Source: JANNAT01 sp031384605 (GTDB lineage Bacteria; Pseudomonadota; Alphaproteobacteria; Rhodobacterales; Rhodobacteraceae). From it: a DNA stretch of 20,771 nt. Positions 7,446-14,751 of the stretch are shown one piece after another. Position numbers and translations under genes: made by a program. Each line of letters starts with the position of its first letter. Position 1 is the first letter of the stretch. The stretch is from assembly GCA_031384605.1 (NCBI GenBank), contig JANNAT010000042.1, positions 1 through 20,771 of the forward strand, given 5' to 3'. Below the pieces are notes generated by a model. It saw nothing but the letters and a program-made list of their open reading frames with translations. It did no database searches and had not been told where the DNA came from.

Positions 7446-8318
7446 GTGGCCACGCAATCCTCACGCTTTGCTGCCCGCCTGATGGTCGCACCTTCCGTCA
7501 TCTTGCTGTTCATCTGGATGATCGTGCCGCTTGTGATGACGATCTGGTATTCGTTCCGCGTTTACCGCCTGTTGTCGCCTGAACGGAATGGTTGGGCGGG
7601 TGTCAATAACTATACGTGGTTCTTCAATTCTGCGGATTTCTGGCTGGCTATTTCGAACACGCTGCTTCTTGTCGGTGGCGTTCTGGCGATCACCATTATC
7701 CTTGGCATCCTGATCGCCTTGTTGATCGACCAACCCGTTTGGGGGCAGGGCCCTTTGCGTATTTTGGTGATTTCGCCGTTTTTCGTCATGCCGCCCGTTG
7801 CTGCATCAATCTGGGAAAACCTGTTCATGCATCCGCAAAACGGCATGTTTGCAGCCGCAGCCCAAGGCTTGGGCATGCAGCCTATCCTGTTCATGGAAAG
7901 TTATCCGATGTCGTCGGTGATTTTCATCGTCGCGTGGGAATGGCTGCCGTTTGCGACGCTGATTTTGCTAACCGCCCTGCAATCGCTGTCATCCGAGCAG
8001 CTTGAAGCCGCGGAAATGGACGGGGCCGGTGCGGTCAGCCGTTTCCGTTATATCGTGCTGCCGCACATGACCCGCGCGATCACCGTGGTAATCCTGATCC
8101 AGACGATTTTCCTGTTGGGGATATTTGGTGAGATTTTCACCACCACCCAAGGCGGGCCGGGGTCGGCCTCTACCACGCTACCTTATATGATCTATAAGCA
8201 AGCCGTCATAGCCAAGGATATCGGGCGTGCTGCGGCAGGCGGGATCATTGCTGTCATTCTTGCCAACATCGTTGCCTACTTCCTCATGCGCAGCATGGGA
8301 AAGAACCTAGACGCCTGA
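7446..8318 (+). CDS. smoF: polyol ABC transporter, permease SmoF (MalF type)
   Basis: A 290-residue inner-membrane permease with six hydrophobic segments; the first is near residues 15-37 (VAPSVILLFIWMIVPLVMTI). The cytoplasmic EAA loop that docks onto the ATPase is visible as LEAAEMDGAGAVSRFRYIVLP. The start is a GTG at 7446, supported by GGAGA at 7436-7440 with 5-nt spacing; the nearby ATG at 7427 is in another frame. It follows smoE by 129 bp, including the hairpin, and precedes smoG by 15 bp. It should pair with SmoG to form the transmembrane channel for hexitols. Confidence 0.93.
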   Translation: MATQSSRFAARLMVAPSVILLFIWMIVPLVMTIWYSFRVYRLLSPERNGWAGVNNYTWFFNSADFWLAISNTLLLVGGVLAITIILGILIALLIDQPVWGQGPLRILVISPFFVMPPVAASIWENLFMHPQNGMFAAAAQGLGMQPILFMESYPMSSVIFIVAWEWLPFATLILLTALQSLSSEQLEAAEMDGAGAVSRFRYIVLPHMTRAITVVILIQTIFLLGIFGEIFTTTQGGPGSASTTLPYMIYKQAVIAKDIGRAAAGGIIAVILANIVAYFLMRSMGKNLDA

Positions 8319-8333
8319 AGATCGGAGAACCCC

Positions 8334-9164
8334 ATGGCCCGCTCAGTTACCCCCCGTCGCAAGGTGTTGTTTACCATCGCGGCATGGTCGGTTGCCCTGC
8401 TGATTTTCTTTCCGGTTTTCTGGACGATCCTGACCAGCTTTAAGACCGAAGCCAGCGCCGTCGCCTCGCCACCGCAATTGTTTACGGCGGATTGGACACT
8501 AGACAACTATGCCGAGGTTTGGAACCGGTCTGACTATCCGCGTTTTTTCTGGAACTCGGTCGTCATTTCGGTCGGGTCCACCCTGCTGGGACTGGCCATT
8601 GCCATTCCAGCGGCGTGGTCGATGGCCTTTGTGCCCGGCAACAAGACCAAAGATCTGTTGATGTGGATGCTGTCGACCAAGATGATGCCTGCAGCGGCGG
8701 TGCTGATCCCGATGTATCTGATCTTTCAGCGCACCGGATTGTTTGACACCCGTATCGGTTTGGTTCTGGCGTTGATGTTGATGAACCTGCCGGTCATCGT
8801 GTGGATGCTTTATACCTATTTCAAAGAAATTCCCGCCGAAATTCTTGAAGCGGCCCGGATGGACGGTGCCTCTTTGGGTAAGGAAATTCTGTATGTCCTG
8901 ACGCCGATGGCCATCCCTGGCATTGCATCAACCATGCTGTTGAATATCATCCTGGCCTGGAATGAGGCATTCTGGACGATTACGCTGACCACCGTTAACG
9001 CCGCCCCGCTGTCGGCGTTCATCGCCAGCTTTTCTGCGCCGCAAGGGTTGTTTTACGCAAAACTGTCGGCGGCCAGTACGATGGCCATCATGCCGATCCT
9101 GATCATGGGCTGGTTCAGCCAAAAGCAACTTGTTCGCGGCCTAACTTTTGGCGCTGTGAAATAA
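8334..9164 (+). CDS. smoG: polyol ABC transporter, permease SmoG (MalG type)
   Basis: A 276-residue second permease subunit with about six transmembrane segments, the first near residues 14-36. The EAA loop reads EILEAARMDGASLGKEILYV. The C-terminal FSQKQLVRGLTFGAVK is the standard ending of MalG-type permeases. GGAGA lies 8 nt before the ATG. It is 15 bp from smoF and 21 bp from smoK, so it is part of one transcript. It forms the heterodimeric membrane domain with SmoF. Confidence 0.94.
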   Translation: MARSVTPRRKVLFTIAAWSVALLIFFPVFWTILTSFKTEASAVASPPQLFTADWTLDNYAEVWNRSDYPRFFWNSVVISVGSTLLGLAIAIPAAWSMAFVPGNKTKDLLMWMLSTKMMPAAAVLIPMYLIFQRTGLFDTRIGLVLALMLMNLPVIVWMLYTYFKEIPAEILEAARMDGASLGKEILYVLTPMAIPGIASTMLLNIILAWNEAFWTITLTTVNAAPLSAFIASFSAPQGLFYAKLSAASTMAIMPILIMGWFSQKQLVRGLTFGAVK

Positions 9165-9185
9165 TTACCGGGAAGGTAGACCCAA

Positions 9186-10184
9186 ATGGGCAAGATTACC
9201 CTGCGCAGCGTCAGCAAAAAATTCGGCGAAGTGGCCGTGATCCCGTCGCTGGATCTGGATATTGAAGATGGTGAGTTTGTGGTGTTTGTCGGCCCGTCGG
9301 GGTGCGGCAAGTCCACGCTGTTGCGCCTGATCGCGGGGTTGGAAGACACCAGCGCCGGGGTGATTTCCATCGACGGCGTCGATGCCACCGCTTTGCCCCC
9401 CGCCAAGCGCGGCCTTGCGATGGTGTTTCAATCCTATGCGCTTTACCCGCACATGTCAGTGCGCAAAAACATCGCGTTCCCGCTGAAAATGGCAGGCATG
9501 TCGGTGGCCGATATTGACCGCAAGGTTGACGGGGCGGCACGCGTTCTGAACCTGACCAGCTATCTTGATCGCAAGCCGGGGCAATTGTCGGGCGGTCAGC
9601 GTCAGCGTGTGGCCATTGGCCGGGCCATCGTGCGAGAGCCTAAGGCGTTCTTGTTTGATGAGCCGCTGTCGAACCTTGATGCAGCCCTGCGTGGCAACAT
9701 GCGGTTGGAAATCACCGAACTGCACCAGACTTTGAAAACCACGATGATTTATGTGACCCATGATCAGGTCGAAGCAATGACCATGGCAGACAAAATCGTT
9801 GTGTTGCAGGCCGGACATATCGAACAGGTCGGCAGTCCGCTTGATCTGTATCATCACCCGACAAATCTGTTCGTTGCCGGCTTTATCGGCAGCCCCCGGA
9901 TGAATTTTGTTGAAGGGCCCGATGCCGCTGCATTGGCGGCGAAAACCATTGGCGTTCGCCCCGAACATGTTGATATTTCCATGACATCGGGCAAATGGAA
10001 AGGCCGGGTGTCGGTAACCGAACGGTTGGGATCGGACACGTTTCTGCATGTCGCGGTGGATGGTTTGGGGTCGATGACCGTGCGCGGCGGCGGTGATATT
10101 GCAGCCAGTCACGGCGATACGATTTACCTGACGCCAATGGCCGATAAGATCCACCGCTTTGGCGCTGACGGGGTGACTTTGTAA
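9186..10184 (+). CDS. smoK: polyol ABC transporter, ATP-binding protein SmoK (MalK/UgpC type)
   Basis: A 332-residue ATPase that powers SmoFG. Walker A is GPSGCGKST (36-44), Q-loop Q82, signature LSGGQRQRVAIGRA (134-147), Walker B AFLFDEP (154-160), and the switch histidine is H192 in THDQ. The C-terminal ~90 residues form an MalK-like TOBE domain (IGVRPEHVDI). That domain is complete but short compared with the 360-370 residues of many MalK proteins, as is usual for the polyol subgroup. GGAAGG precedes the start. Its stop shares one base with the smoS start (TAATG), which suggests translational coupling. Confidence 0.94.
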   Translation: MGKITLRSVSKKFGEVAVIPSLDLDIEDGEFVVFVGPSGCGKSTLLRLIAGLEDTSAGVISIDGVDATALPPAKRGLAMVFQSYALYPHMSVRKNIAFPLKMAGMSVADIDRKVDGAARVLNLTSYLDRKPGQLSGGQRQRVAIGRAIVREPKAFLFDEPLSNLDAALRGNMRLEITELHQTLKTTMIYVTHDQVEAMTMADKIVVLQAGHIEQVGSPLDLYHHPTNLFVAGFIGSPRMNFVEGPDAAALAAKTIGVRPEHVDISMTSGKWKGRVSVTERLGSDTFLHVAVDGLGSMTVRGGGDIAASHGDTIYLTPMADKIHRFGADGVTL

Positions 10185-10954
10185 TGCGCCTGCGTCGGAA
10201 ATCAGCGATTGTTACCGGGGCCGCGCGCGGTATCGGCATGGCGTTTGCCACCGCTTACGTGCGCGAAGGCGCAACCGTTGCTGTGGCAGACATCAACTTT
10301 GAAGCGGCGCATGCGGCAGCCGAGGCGATAGGCCCCGGTGCCTATGCGGTGCACCTGGATGTCACCGATCAGACCAGCATTGACGATTGCGTTGAGGCGG
10401 TTGTGGCAAAGGCGGGCGGCGTCGATATTCTGATCAACAATGCCGCCCTTTTCGATTTGTCCCCAATCGTGGAAATCACCCGTGCCAGCTATGACCGTCT
10501 GTTTTCGATCAATGTGTCGGGCACGTTGTTCATGATGCAGGCCGTGGCCAACCAGATGATCGCCCAAGGCCGGGGCGGCAAGATCATCAATATGGCCAGC
10601 CAAGCCGGGCGGCGCGGCGAATCCCTTGTGGCAGTGTATTGCGCCACCAAGGCCGCCGTGATCAGCCTGACGCAAAGCGCTGGTTTGAACCTGATCGCAC
10701 ATGGCATCAACGTCAATGCCATCGCCCCCGGCGTGGTGGACGGCGATCATTGGGATCATGTGGACGCGCTTTTTGCCCGCCACGAAGGCCTGCAACCGGG
10801 CGAGAAAAAACGTGTTGTCGGGGCCGCCGTGCCGTTTGGCCGCATGGCCACCCCCGCCGATCTGACCGGAATGGCGATCTTTCTGGCCAGCCCCGAAGCC
10901 GATTACATCGTGGCGCAAACCTATAACGTCGATGGCGGAAACTGGATGAGCTGA
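10184..10954 (+). CDS. smoS: sorbitol/galactitol dehydrogenase SmoS (L-iditol 2-dehydrogenase, SDR family)
   Basis: A 256-residue classical short-chain dehydrogenase, the same length as the characterised Rhodobacter sphaeroides enzyme. It oxidises D-sorbitol to D-fructose and galactitol to tagatose with NAD+. The cofactor loop TGAARGIG (11-18) and acidic D36 (VADIN) point to NAD(H). The catalytic set is N110, S139, Y152 and K156 (YCATK). The stretches NNAALFDLSPIVEITR and NMASQAGRRGES and the ending AQTYNVDGGNWMS are diagnostic of SmoS. It overlaps smoK by one base and is followed by mtlK. Nothing in it looks degraded. Confidence 0.96.
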   Translation: MRLRRKSAIVTGAARGIGMAFATAYVREGATVAVADINFEAAHAAAEAIGPGAYAVHLDVTDQTSIDDCVEAVVAKAGGVDILINNAALFDLSPIVEITRASYDRLFSINVSGTLFMMQAVANQMIAQGRGGKIINMASQAGRRGESLVAVYCATKAAVISLTQSAGLNLIAHGINVNAIAPGVVDGDHWDHVDALFARHEGLQPGEKKRVVGAAVPFGRMATPADLTGMAIFLASPEADYIVAQTYNVDGGNWMS

Positions 10955-10995
10955 CACCTCACTTGTCCCAAAACCACGCCCACCAAGGTAATGAA

Positions 10996-12435
10996 ATGAC
11001 TGATAAAGCTGCCCATCCAACCTATGATCGCGCAACGTTGACCGCTGGTATTGTCCATATCGGGGTTGGAAATTTTCATCGTGCCCATCAGGCGGTATAT
11101 CTGGACGATCTGTTTGCCTTGGGCCTTGATCATGATTGGGCAATTTTGGGCGCGGGCGTGCGCGCAGGCGATGCCCGGATGCGGGATGCTATGGCGGCAC
11201 AAGACTATCTTTCGACAGTGATAGAGTTGGCGCCCGGACACCCGTCTGCGCGCAGGATTGGTGCCATGATCGGTTTTGTTCCGGTCGAATCTGACAACGC
11301 CGCCCTGATTTCTGCAATGGCTGAACCCACCATTCGCATCGTGTCCCTGACGGTGACAGAAGGCGGCTATTACATCAACGCGGCAGGTGCATTCGATGCA
11401 ACCCATCCCGATATTGTCGCCGATGCTGCGCATCCTGCGCATCCCGCGACAGCCTTTGGCGCAATCATCGCGGCGTTAAAGCAGCGACGTGCGACAGGCA
11501 CCCCCGCCTTTACGGTGATGTCCTGCGACAACCTGCCGGGCAATGGCCACGTGACCCGCGCCGCCGTTTTGGGGCTGGCACGGCTGTCTGACCCTGCGTT
11601 TGCCGATTGGATCGCCGCCAATGTGGCCTTCCCGAACGGCATGGTTGACCGCATCACCCCCGCCACCGGGCCGCGTGAACGCAGTTTGGCCGCGCAGTTT
11701 GGCCTGAATGATCCGGTGCCGGTGACATGCGAGCCGTTTCGCCAATGGGTGCTGGAAGATAATTTCCCCGCCGGCCGCCCGGCGCTTGAACGGGTAGGCG
11801 TGACGTTTACCGATGACGTTCACGGCTATGAGGCGATGAAAATCCGCATGCTCAACGGCGGGCATGCGATTATTGCCTACCCTTCGGCGCTGATGGACCT
11901 GACGCTGGTGCATGAGGCGATGGCCGACCCGCTGATCGCGGCGTTTCTGGAAAAGCTGGAAAGGACCGAGATTATTCCGCATGTGGCCCCGGTGCCGGGG
12001 TTAAGCCCCGCCGAATATCTTGATCTGATCATGGGCCGCTTTGCCAACCCTGAGATTGCCGATACCACCGCGCGGTTGTGCCTTGACGGATCAAACCGCC
12101 AGCCAAAGTTCATCGTGCCGTCTTTGCGTGATACGCTGTCTGCTGGCGGCAGTGGCGATGGGTTGCTGTTGTTGTCGGCGTTCTGGTGCCGCTACTGCGC
12201 GGGGCAAACCGACAGCGGTGTCGACATTCCGCCGAATGATCCCGATTGGGATGCGCTGCAGGCCTGTGCCAAGGCGGCAAAGACCGACCCGGCCCAATGG
12301 CTGGGGATGACGCATATCTACGGCGATCTGGGCCAGAACGCAGACGCAGTCGCCCGCTTTGGTGCGCATCTGACCGCCATTTGGGCGGATGGCACTAAAG
12401 CCGTGTTGTGCAGGTTCTTAGGCCTGCCCGTCTAG
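10996..12435 (+). CDS. mtlK: mannitol 2-dehydrogenase (polyol-specific long-chain dehydrogenase)
   Basis: A 479-residue long-chain dehydrogenase that oxidises D-mannitol to D-fructose (and often D-arabitol to xylulose) with NAD+. The N-terminal cofactor domain carries HIGVGNFHRAHQAVYLDDL (21-39) and LTVTEGGYY (118-126). The catalytic lysine is K282 in KIRMLNGGH, with N287 and H290 at the spacing known from Pseudomonas mannitol dehydrogenase. The frame is open back to a TTG at 10963, but ATG 10996 has AAGG at 10985-10988 and gives the family length (about 477 residues in Rhodobacter), so it is preferred. It is the last gene of the smo operon. Its 3' end overlaps by 18 bp the 3' end of the opposite-strand PanB-like gene, with no terminator between them. 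Confidence 0.95.
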   Translation: MTDKAAHPTYDRATLTAGIVHIGVGNFHRAHQAVYLDDLFALGLDHDWAILGAGVRAGDARMRDAMAAQDYLSTVIELAPGHPSARRIGAMIGFVPVESDNAALISAMAEPTIRIVSLTVTEGGYYINAAGAFDATHPDIVADAAHPAHPATAFGAIIAALKQRRATGTPAFTVMSCDNLPGNGHVTRAAVLGLARLSDPAFADWIAANVAFPNGMVDRITPATGPRERSLAAQFGLNDPVPVTCEPFRQWVLEDNFPAGRPALERVGVTFTDDVHGYEAMKIRMLNGGHAIIAYPSALMDLTLVHEAMADPLIAAFLEKLERTEIIPHVAPVPGLSPAEYLDLIMGRFANPEIADTTARLCLDGSNRQPKFIVPSLRDTLSAGGSGDGLLLLSAFWCRYCAGQTDSGVDIPPNDPDWDALQACAKAAKTDPAQWLGMTHIYGDLGQNADAVARFGAHLTAIWADGTKAVLCRFLGLPV

Positions 12436-13221
12436 CCAATCGCCAAATTGGGCCACGACATCAGGATCGCTGTCCACCACAAAGGGCTGCGAAGGATAAG
12501 CCCCGCCGTGTACGTCGTTGGCAAATGCCGTCATCGCCGCCACGCGCATTTCCTGCAGTCGCGCATATTCGGCGGCAAAGTTGGCATAGGCGCGGGCATG
12601 ACGCGGCACATGGCCGGCGTTCTGGCCCAAAACATCATCTGAGAACAGATATTGCGCATGACCACCGGGGCCCGCGCCCATGGATATCAGGAATAGGTCG
12701 GTTTTGGCGGCGATCAGATCAGTGATGGCTTGTGGGACGACTTCGATTTCCACCGCAAAGGCGCCGGCATCTTCCAGCGCCTTGCACTGTTGCCAGACCA
12801 ATTTGGCTGACTCCAGTGTTTTACCAACCGCTTTGAAGCCGCCCGTCCATGTGCGTTTTGACGGGATCAACCCCACGTGCCCGCACACTGCAATGCCATG
12901 ATCGGCAAGGGCGCGCACGGTTTGCAAAGACCCTGAACAATAAACCGCATCGGCACCGTGTGCCATCAACGGAAACGCCCATTTCAGGAAATCGGCGGTA
13001 TCGCCAATGGCATAGTAATTGTCCCCCGGAAAGGCAAAGGCGTTTGGGGCGACTTGGCGAAAGCGCGGATCAAAGATCATCGACGCGGGCACTGACAGCA
13101 GTTCGACCCCGGCTATCTCGGCGGCCTGCGCCTCATCCAAAGTTTCCACCCGCAGCTTCGCCAGTTGGCGTTTGCCGCGAAAGCTGCGCAGATCGGCGAC
13201 GGTTAAACGTTTGGCCATCAT
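12418..13221 (-). CDS. divergent ketopantoate hydroxymethyltransferase (PanB)-like protein
   Basis: A 267-residue TIM-barrel protein of the PanB/PEP-mutase superfamily. True PanB adds a hydroxymethyl group from methylene-tetrahydrofolate to ketoisovalerate. Conserved here are VCGHVGLIPS (112-121) followed by GGFKAVGKT (127-135), the glutamate-rich AFAVEIEVVP (154-163) and MGAGPGGHAQYLFSDDVLG (181-199). Not conserved are the metal sites: the VGDS motif near the N terminus is SVPAS (43-47), and the KLEGG-type glutamate is replaced by YCSGS (94-98). A substrate other than ketoisovalerate is therefore likely. Its start overlaps the Rieske gene stop by ATGA, so it is translationally coupled to the oxygenase pair. 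A second ATG at 13218 has better spacing to GAGGTG. Family resemblance is clear; function unknown. Confidence 0.8.
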   Translation of the reverse strand: MMAKRLTVADLRSFRGKRQLAKLRVETLDEAQAAEIAGVELLSVPASMIFDPRFRQVAPNAFAFPGDNYYAIGDTADFLKWAFPLMAHGADAVYCSGSLQTVRALADHGIAVCGHVGLIPSKRTWTGGFKAVGKTLESAKLVWQQCKALEDAGAFAVEIEVVPQAITDLIAAKTDLFLISMGAGPGGHAQYLFSDDVLGQNAGHVPRHARAYANFAAEYARLQEMRVAAMTAFANDVHGGAYPSQPFVVDSDPDVVAQFGDWLDGQA

Positions 13222-13532
13222 GGCACCTCAATCATAACGCGGTCATTTTCGACTTTGACGGCAAAGGTTTTCAGGTTGATGCAAACCGGCGCGCGTTTGG
13301 CCTCGCCGGTTCGATAGTCAAACTGGCCGTTGTGTTTGGGGCATTCGATCAGATGGCCCATCACCAGCCCGTCGCACAGATGCACGGATTCGTGGCTGCA
13401 CAATCCGGCGGTGGCGTAAAACTTGCCATCGGGCGAATGATAAATCGCATAGGTCGCATTGCCATGATCGAACCGGATCAGGTCTTCGGCGTCGATATCA
13501 TCGGTGGCGCAGGCATCAATCCATTGGGGCAT
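13218..13532 (-). CDS. Rieske-type [2Fe-2S] ferredoxin, MocE-like
   Basis: A 104-residue stand-alone Rieske ferredoxin. The cluster ligands are C45-x-H47 (CSHESVHLCDG) and C64-x2-H67 (CPKHNGQFD). It should carry electrons to the desaturase-type oxygenase whose gene ends 9 bp upstream, as proposed for MocE with MocD in rhizopine catabolism. It is soluble, without signal peptide or membrane segment. No ferredoxin reductase (MocF-like) gene is in the window, so reduction must come from a protein encoded elsewhere. The stop overlaps the PanB-like start. A role as a small subunit of another oxygenase is less likely given the neighbour. Confidence 0.9.
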   Translation of the reverse strand: MPQWIDACATDDIDAEDLIRFDHGNATYAIYHSPDGKFYATAGLCSHESVHLCDGLVMGHLIECPKHNGQFDYRTGEAKRAPVCINLKTFAVKVENDRVMIEVP

Positions 13533-13541
13533 CTTATCGTC

Positions 13542-14618
13542 CTATTCAGCGGCCCCAAGGGCTGCAATGTGGAAATCGTCGCGGTAAGGCTTGGCCGTGG
13601 CGGGCAAATCGCGCCGCACATAGTAGTCCTCGTTCGCCAGTTGCCGGCGCAATGCCGGCCACATCTCGGCAAAGGCCGCCGCAATCGACGGGTTCGCATC
13701 GGGCAGATCGTGTTTGATCAGCGCATGCAACCGGGGCAGGGCGTGGTAAGGCACCATTGGGAACATGTGGTGTTCGACGTGATAGTTCATGTTCCAATAG
13801 ATGAACCGCGACACCGGGTTCATCAACACGGTGCGCGCGTTTAGACGGTGGTCGGTGACATTGTCGGCCAGCCCGCCGTGCTGTAACAGCCCGCACATGA
13901 TGTGGTGCCACGCACCATAAAGCCGGGGCAGCCCGATCACCATCAGCGGCAGGATCGACCCCATCCAAACGGCAAGCCCGATGGTGGCCGCATAAATCAC
14001 CACCCAAATCCGCGCCACACGCACGATTTTTGCGCTGTCCGACGCCAGGACAAAAGTGGCCTCTTCGGGGTGCAGGCGGCCTGTGGCGTTCAGGATCATC
14101 CGGCTCCACCCGACATAGCCGTCAAAAATACCAAAGAAATTGCCGATCAGTTTGTAAAACGCCGGGGGCCGCATCACCGCAATTTCGGGATCACGGCCAA
14201 CGATGTAGGTATCAGTGTGGTGGCGCGCATGGCTCCACCGCCAGGTTGCCGGATTGCGCACGATCATGAAACACGCAATCTGATAGACCACTTCGTTCAT
14301 CCAAGGCGTCTTGAACGCGGTGCCGTGTTGGCATTCGTGCCAGCGGCTATCGGACGCTGACCCGTAAAGAACGCCGTAAATCAGCCAGAACGGGGCCGAT
14401 ATCCACGATGGCCACAGATAAATGCCTATTCCTGCGCTTAGGATCATCGCTGCGTATAGAATGACGGTATCGCGCATGGCCGGGGCATCAGACCGCTGCA
14501 TCAGATCCTTCATCACGCGGCGCGGCACGTCGGTGTGATACCAATCCGCCGCCGCCAGCCCGGTTTCCACCGCGCGCGCGCCATCGGGGCCAAGCAAGCT
14601 GTAATCGCGGTGCGCCAT
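13542..14618 (-). CDS. membrane fatty-acid-desaturase-fold diiron oxygenase, MocD-like
   Basis: A 358-residue integral-membrane protein with the three histidine boxes of the desaturase/hydroxylase fold: HECQH (94-98), HARHH (130-134) and HVEHH (280-284), plus H238-H239 and H247 as further candidate ligands. Hydrophobic segments lie near 51-85 and 203-230. These enzymes hydroxylate or desaturate unactivated C-H bonds using O2 and ferredoxin electrons. Pairing with a MocE-like ferredoxin, and an inositol-type transporter across the regulator, suggests hydroxylation of a methyl group on a cyclitol rather than a lipid; that is inference. The frame extends to a TTG at 14672, but ATG 14618 with GGGGGA upstream is a better start. 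It is the first gene of the minus-strand trio, divergent from the LacI regulator. Confidence 0.88.
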   Translation of the reverse strand: MAHRDYSLLGPDGARAVETGLAAADWYHTDVPRRVMKDLMQRSDAPAMRDTVILYAAMILSAGIGIYLWPSWISAPFWLIYGVLYGSASDSRWHECQHGTAFKTPWMNEVVYQIACFMIVRNPATWRWSHARHHTDTYIVGRDPEIAVMRPPAFYKLIGNFFGIFDGYVGWSRMILNATGRLHPEEATFVLASDSAKIVRVARIWVVIYAATIGLAVWMGSILPLMVIGLPRLYGAWHHIMCGLLQHGGLADNVTDHRLNARTVLMNPVSRFIYWNMNYHVEHHMFPMVPYHALPRLHALIKHDLPDANPSIAAAFAEMWPALRRQLANEDYYVRRDLPATAKPYRDDFHIAALGAAE

Positions 14619-14689
14619 GGTATCCCCCGTGTGATCTGCCCCTTGGGTGCGGCAAATCTTCGTCTTTTGCAACAGGGTGGCTTGGCAAC

Positions 14690-14741
14690 TCGTCAGAAAT
14701 CATCATAGTGATGTCGTATATTGACGAAAAATCGTCAGAAA
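14690..14741. promoter_or_regulatory. operator-like palindrome and direct repeats between divergent oxygenase and LacI genes
   Basis: A perfect palindrome TGACGAAAAATCGTCA lies at 14722-14737. Its right half with flank, TCGTCAGAAA, occurs at 14732-14741 and again at 14690-14699, exactly 42 bp apart (about four helical turns). Between them is CATCAtagTGATG (14701-14713). Candidate -10 boxes are TATATT at 14717-14722 for the plus-strand regulator and TATGAT on the minus strand (14707-14702) for the oxygenase; -35 boxes are poor. The layout suits autoregulation and co-regulation by the LacI-family protein. Confidence 0.65.
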
Positions 14742-14751
14742 AAGGCAGCAA

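Noticed and set aside
6051..7457. A 468-codon open frame on the minus strand opposite smoE
   Set aside because: It lies wholly opposite a gene with a signal peptide and clear family motifs; its composition is that of antisense GC-rich coding DNA and shows no domain.
10963..10995. TTG start for mtlK eleven codons upstream
   Set aside because: ATG 10996 has AAGG at good spacing and gives the known family length.
12849..13844. A 331-codon plus-strand frame across the PanB-like, Rieske and oxygenase genes
   Set aside because: It spans three opposite-strand genes with clear motifs and has no domain of its own.
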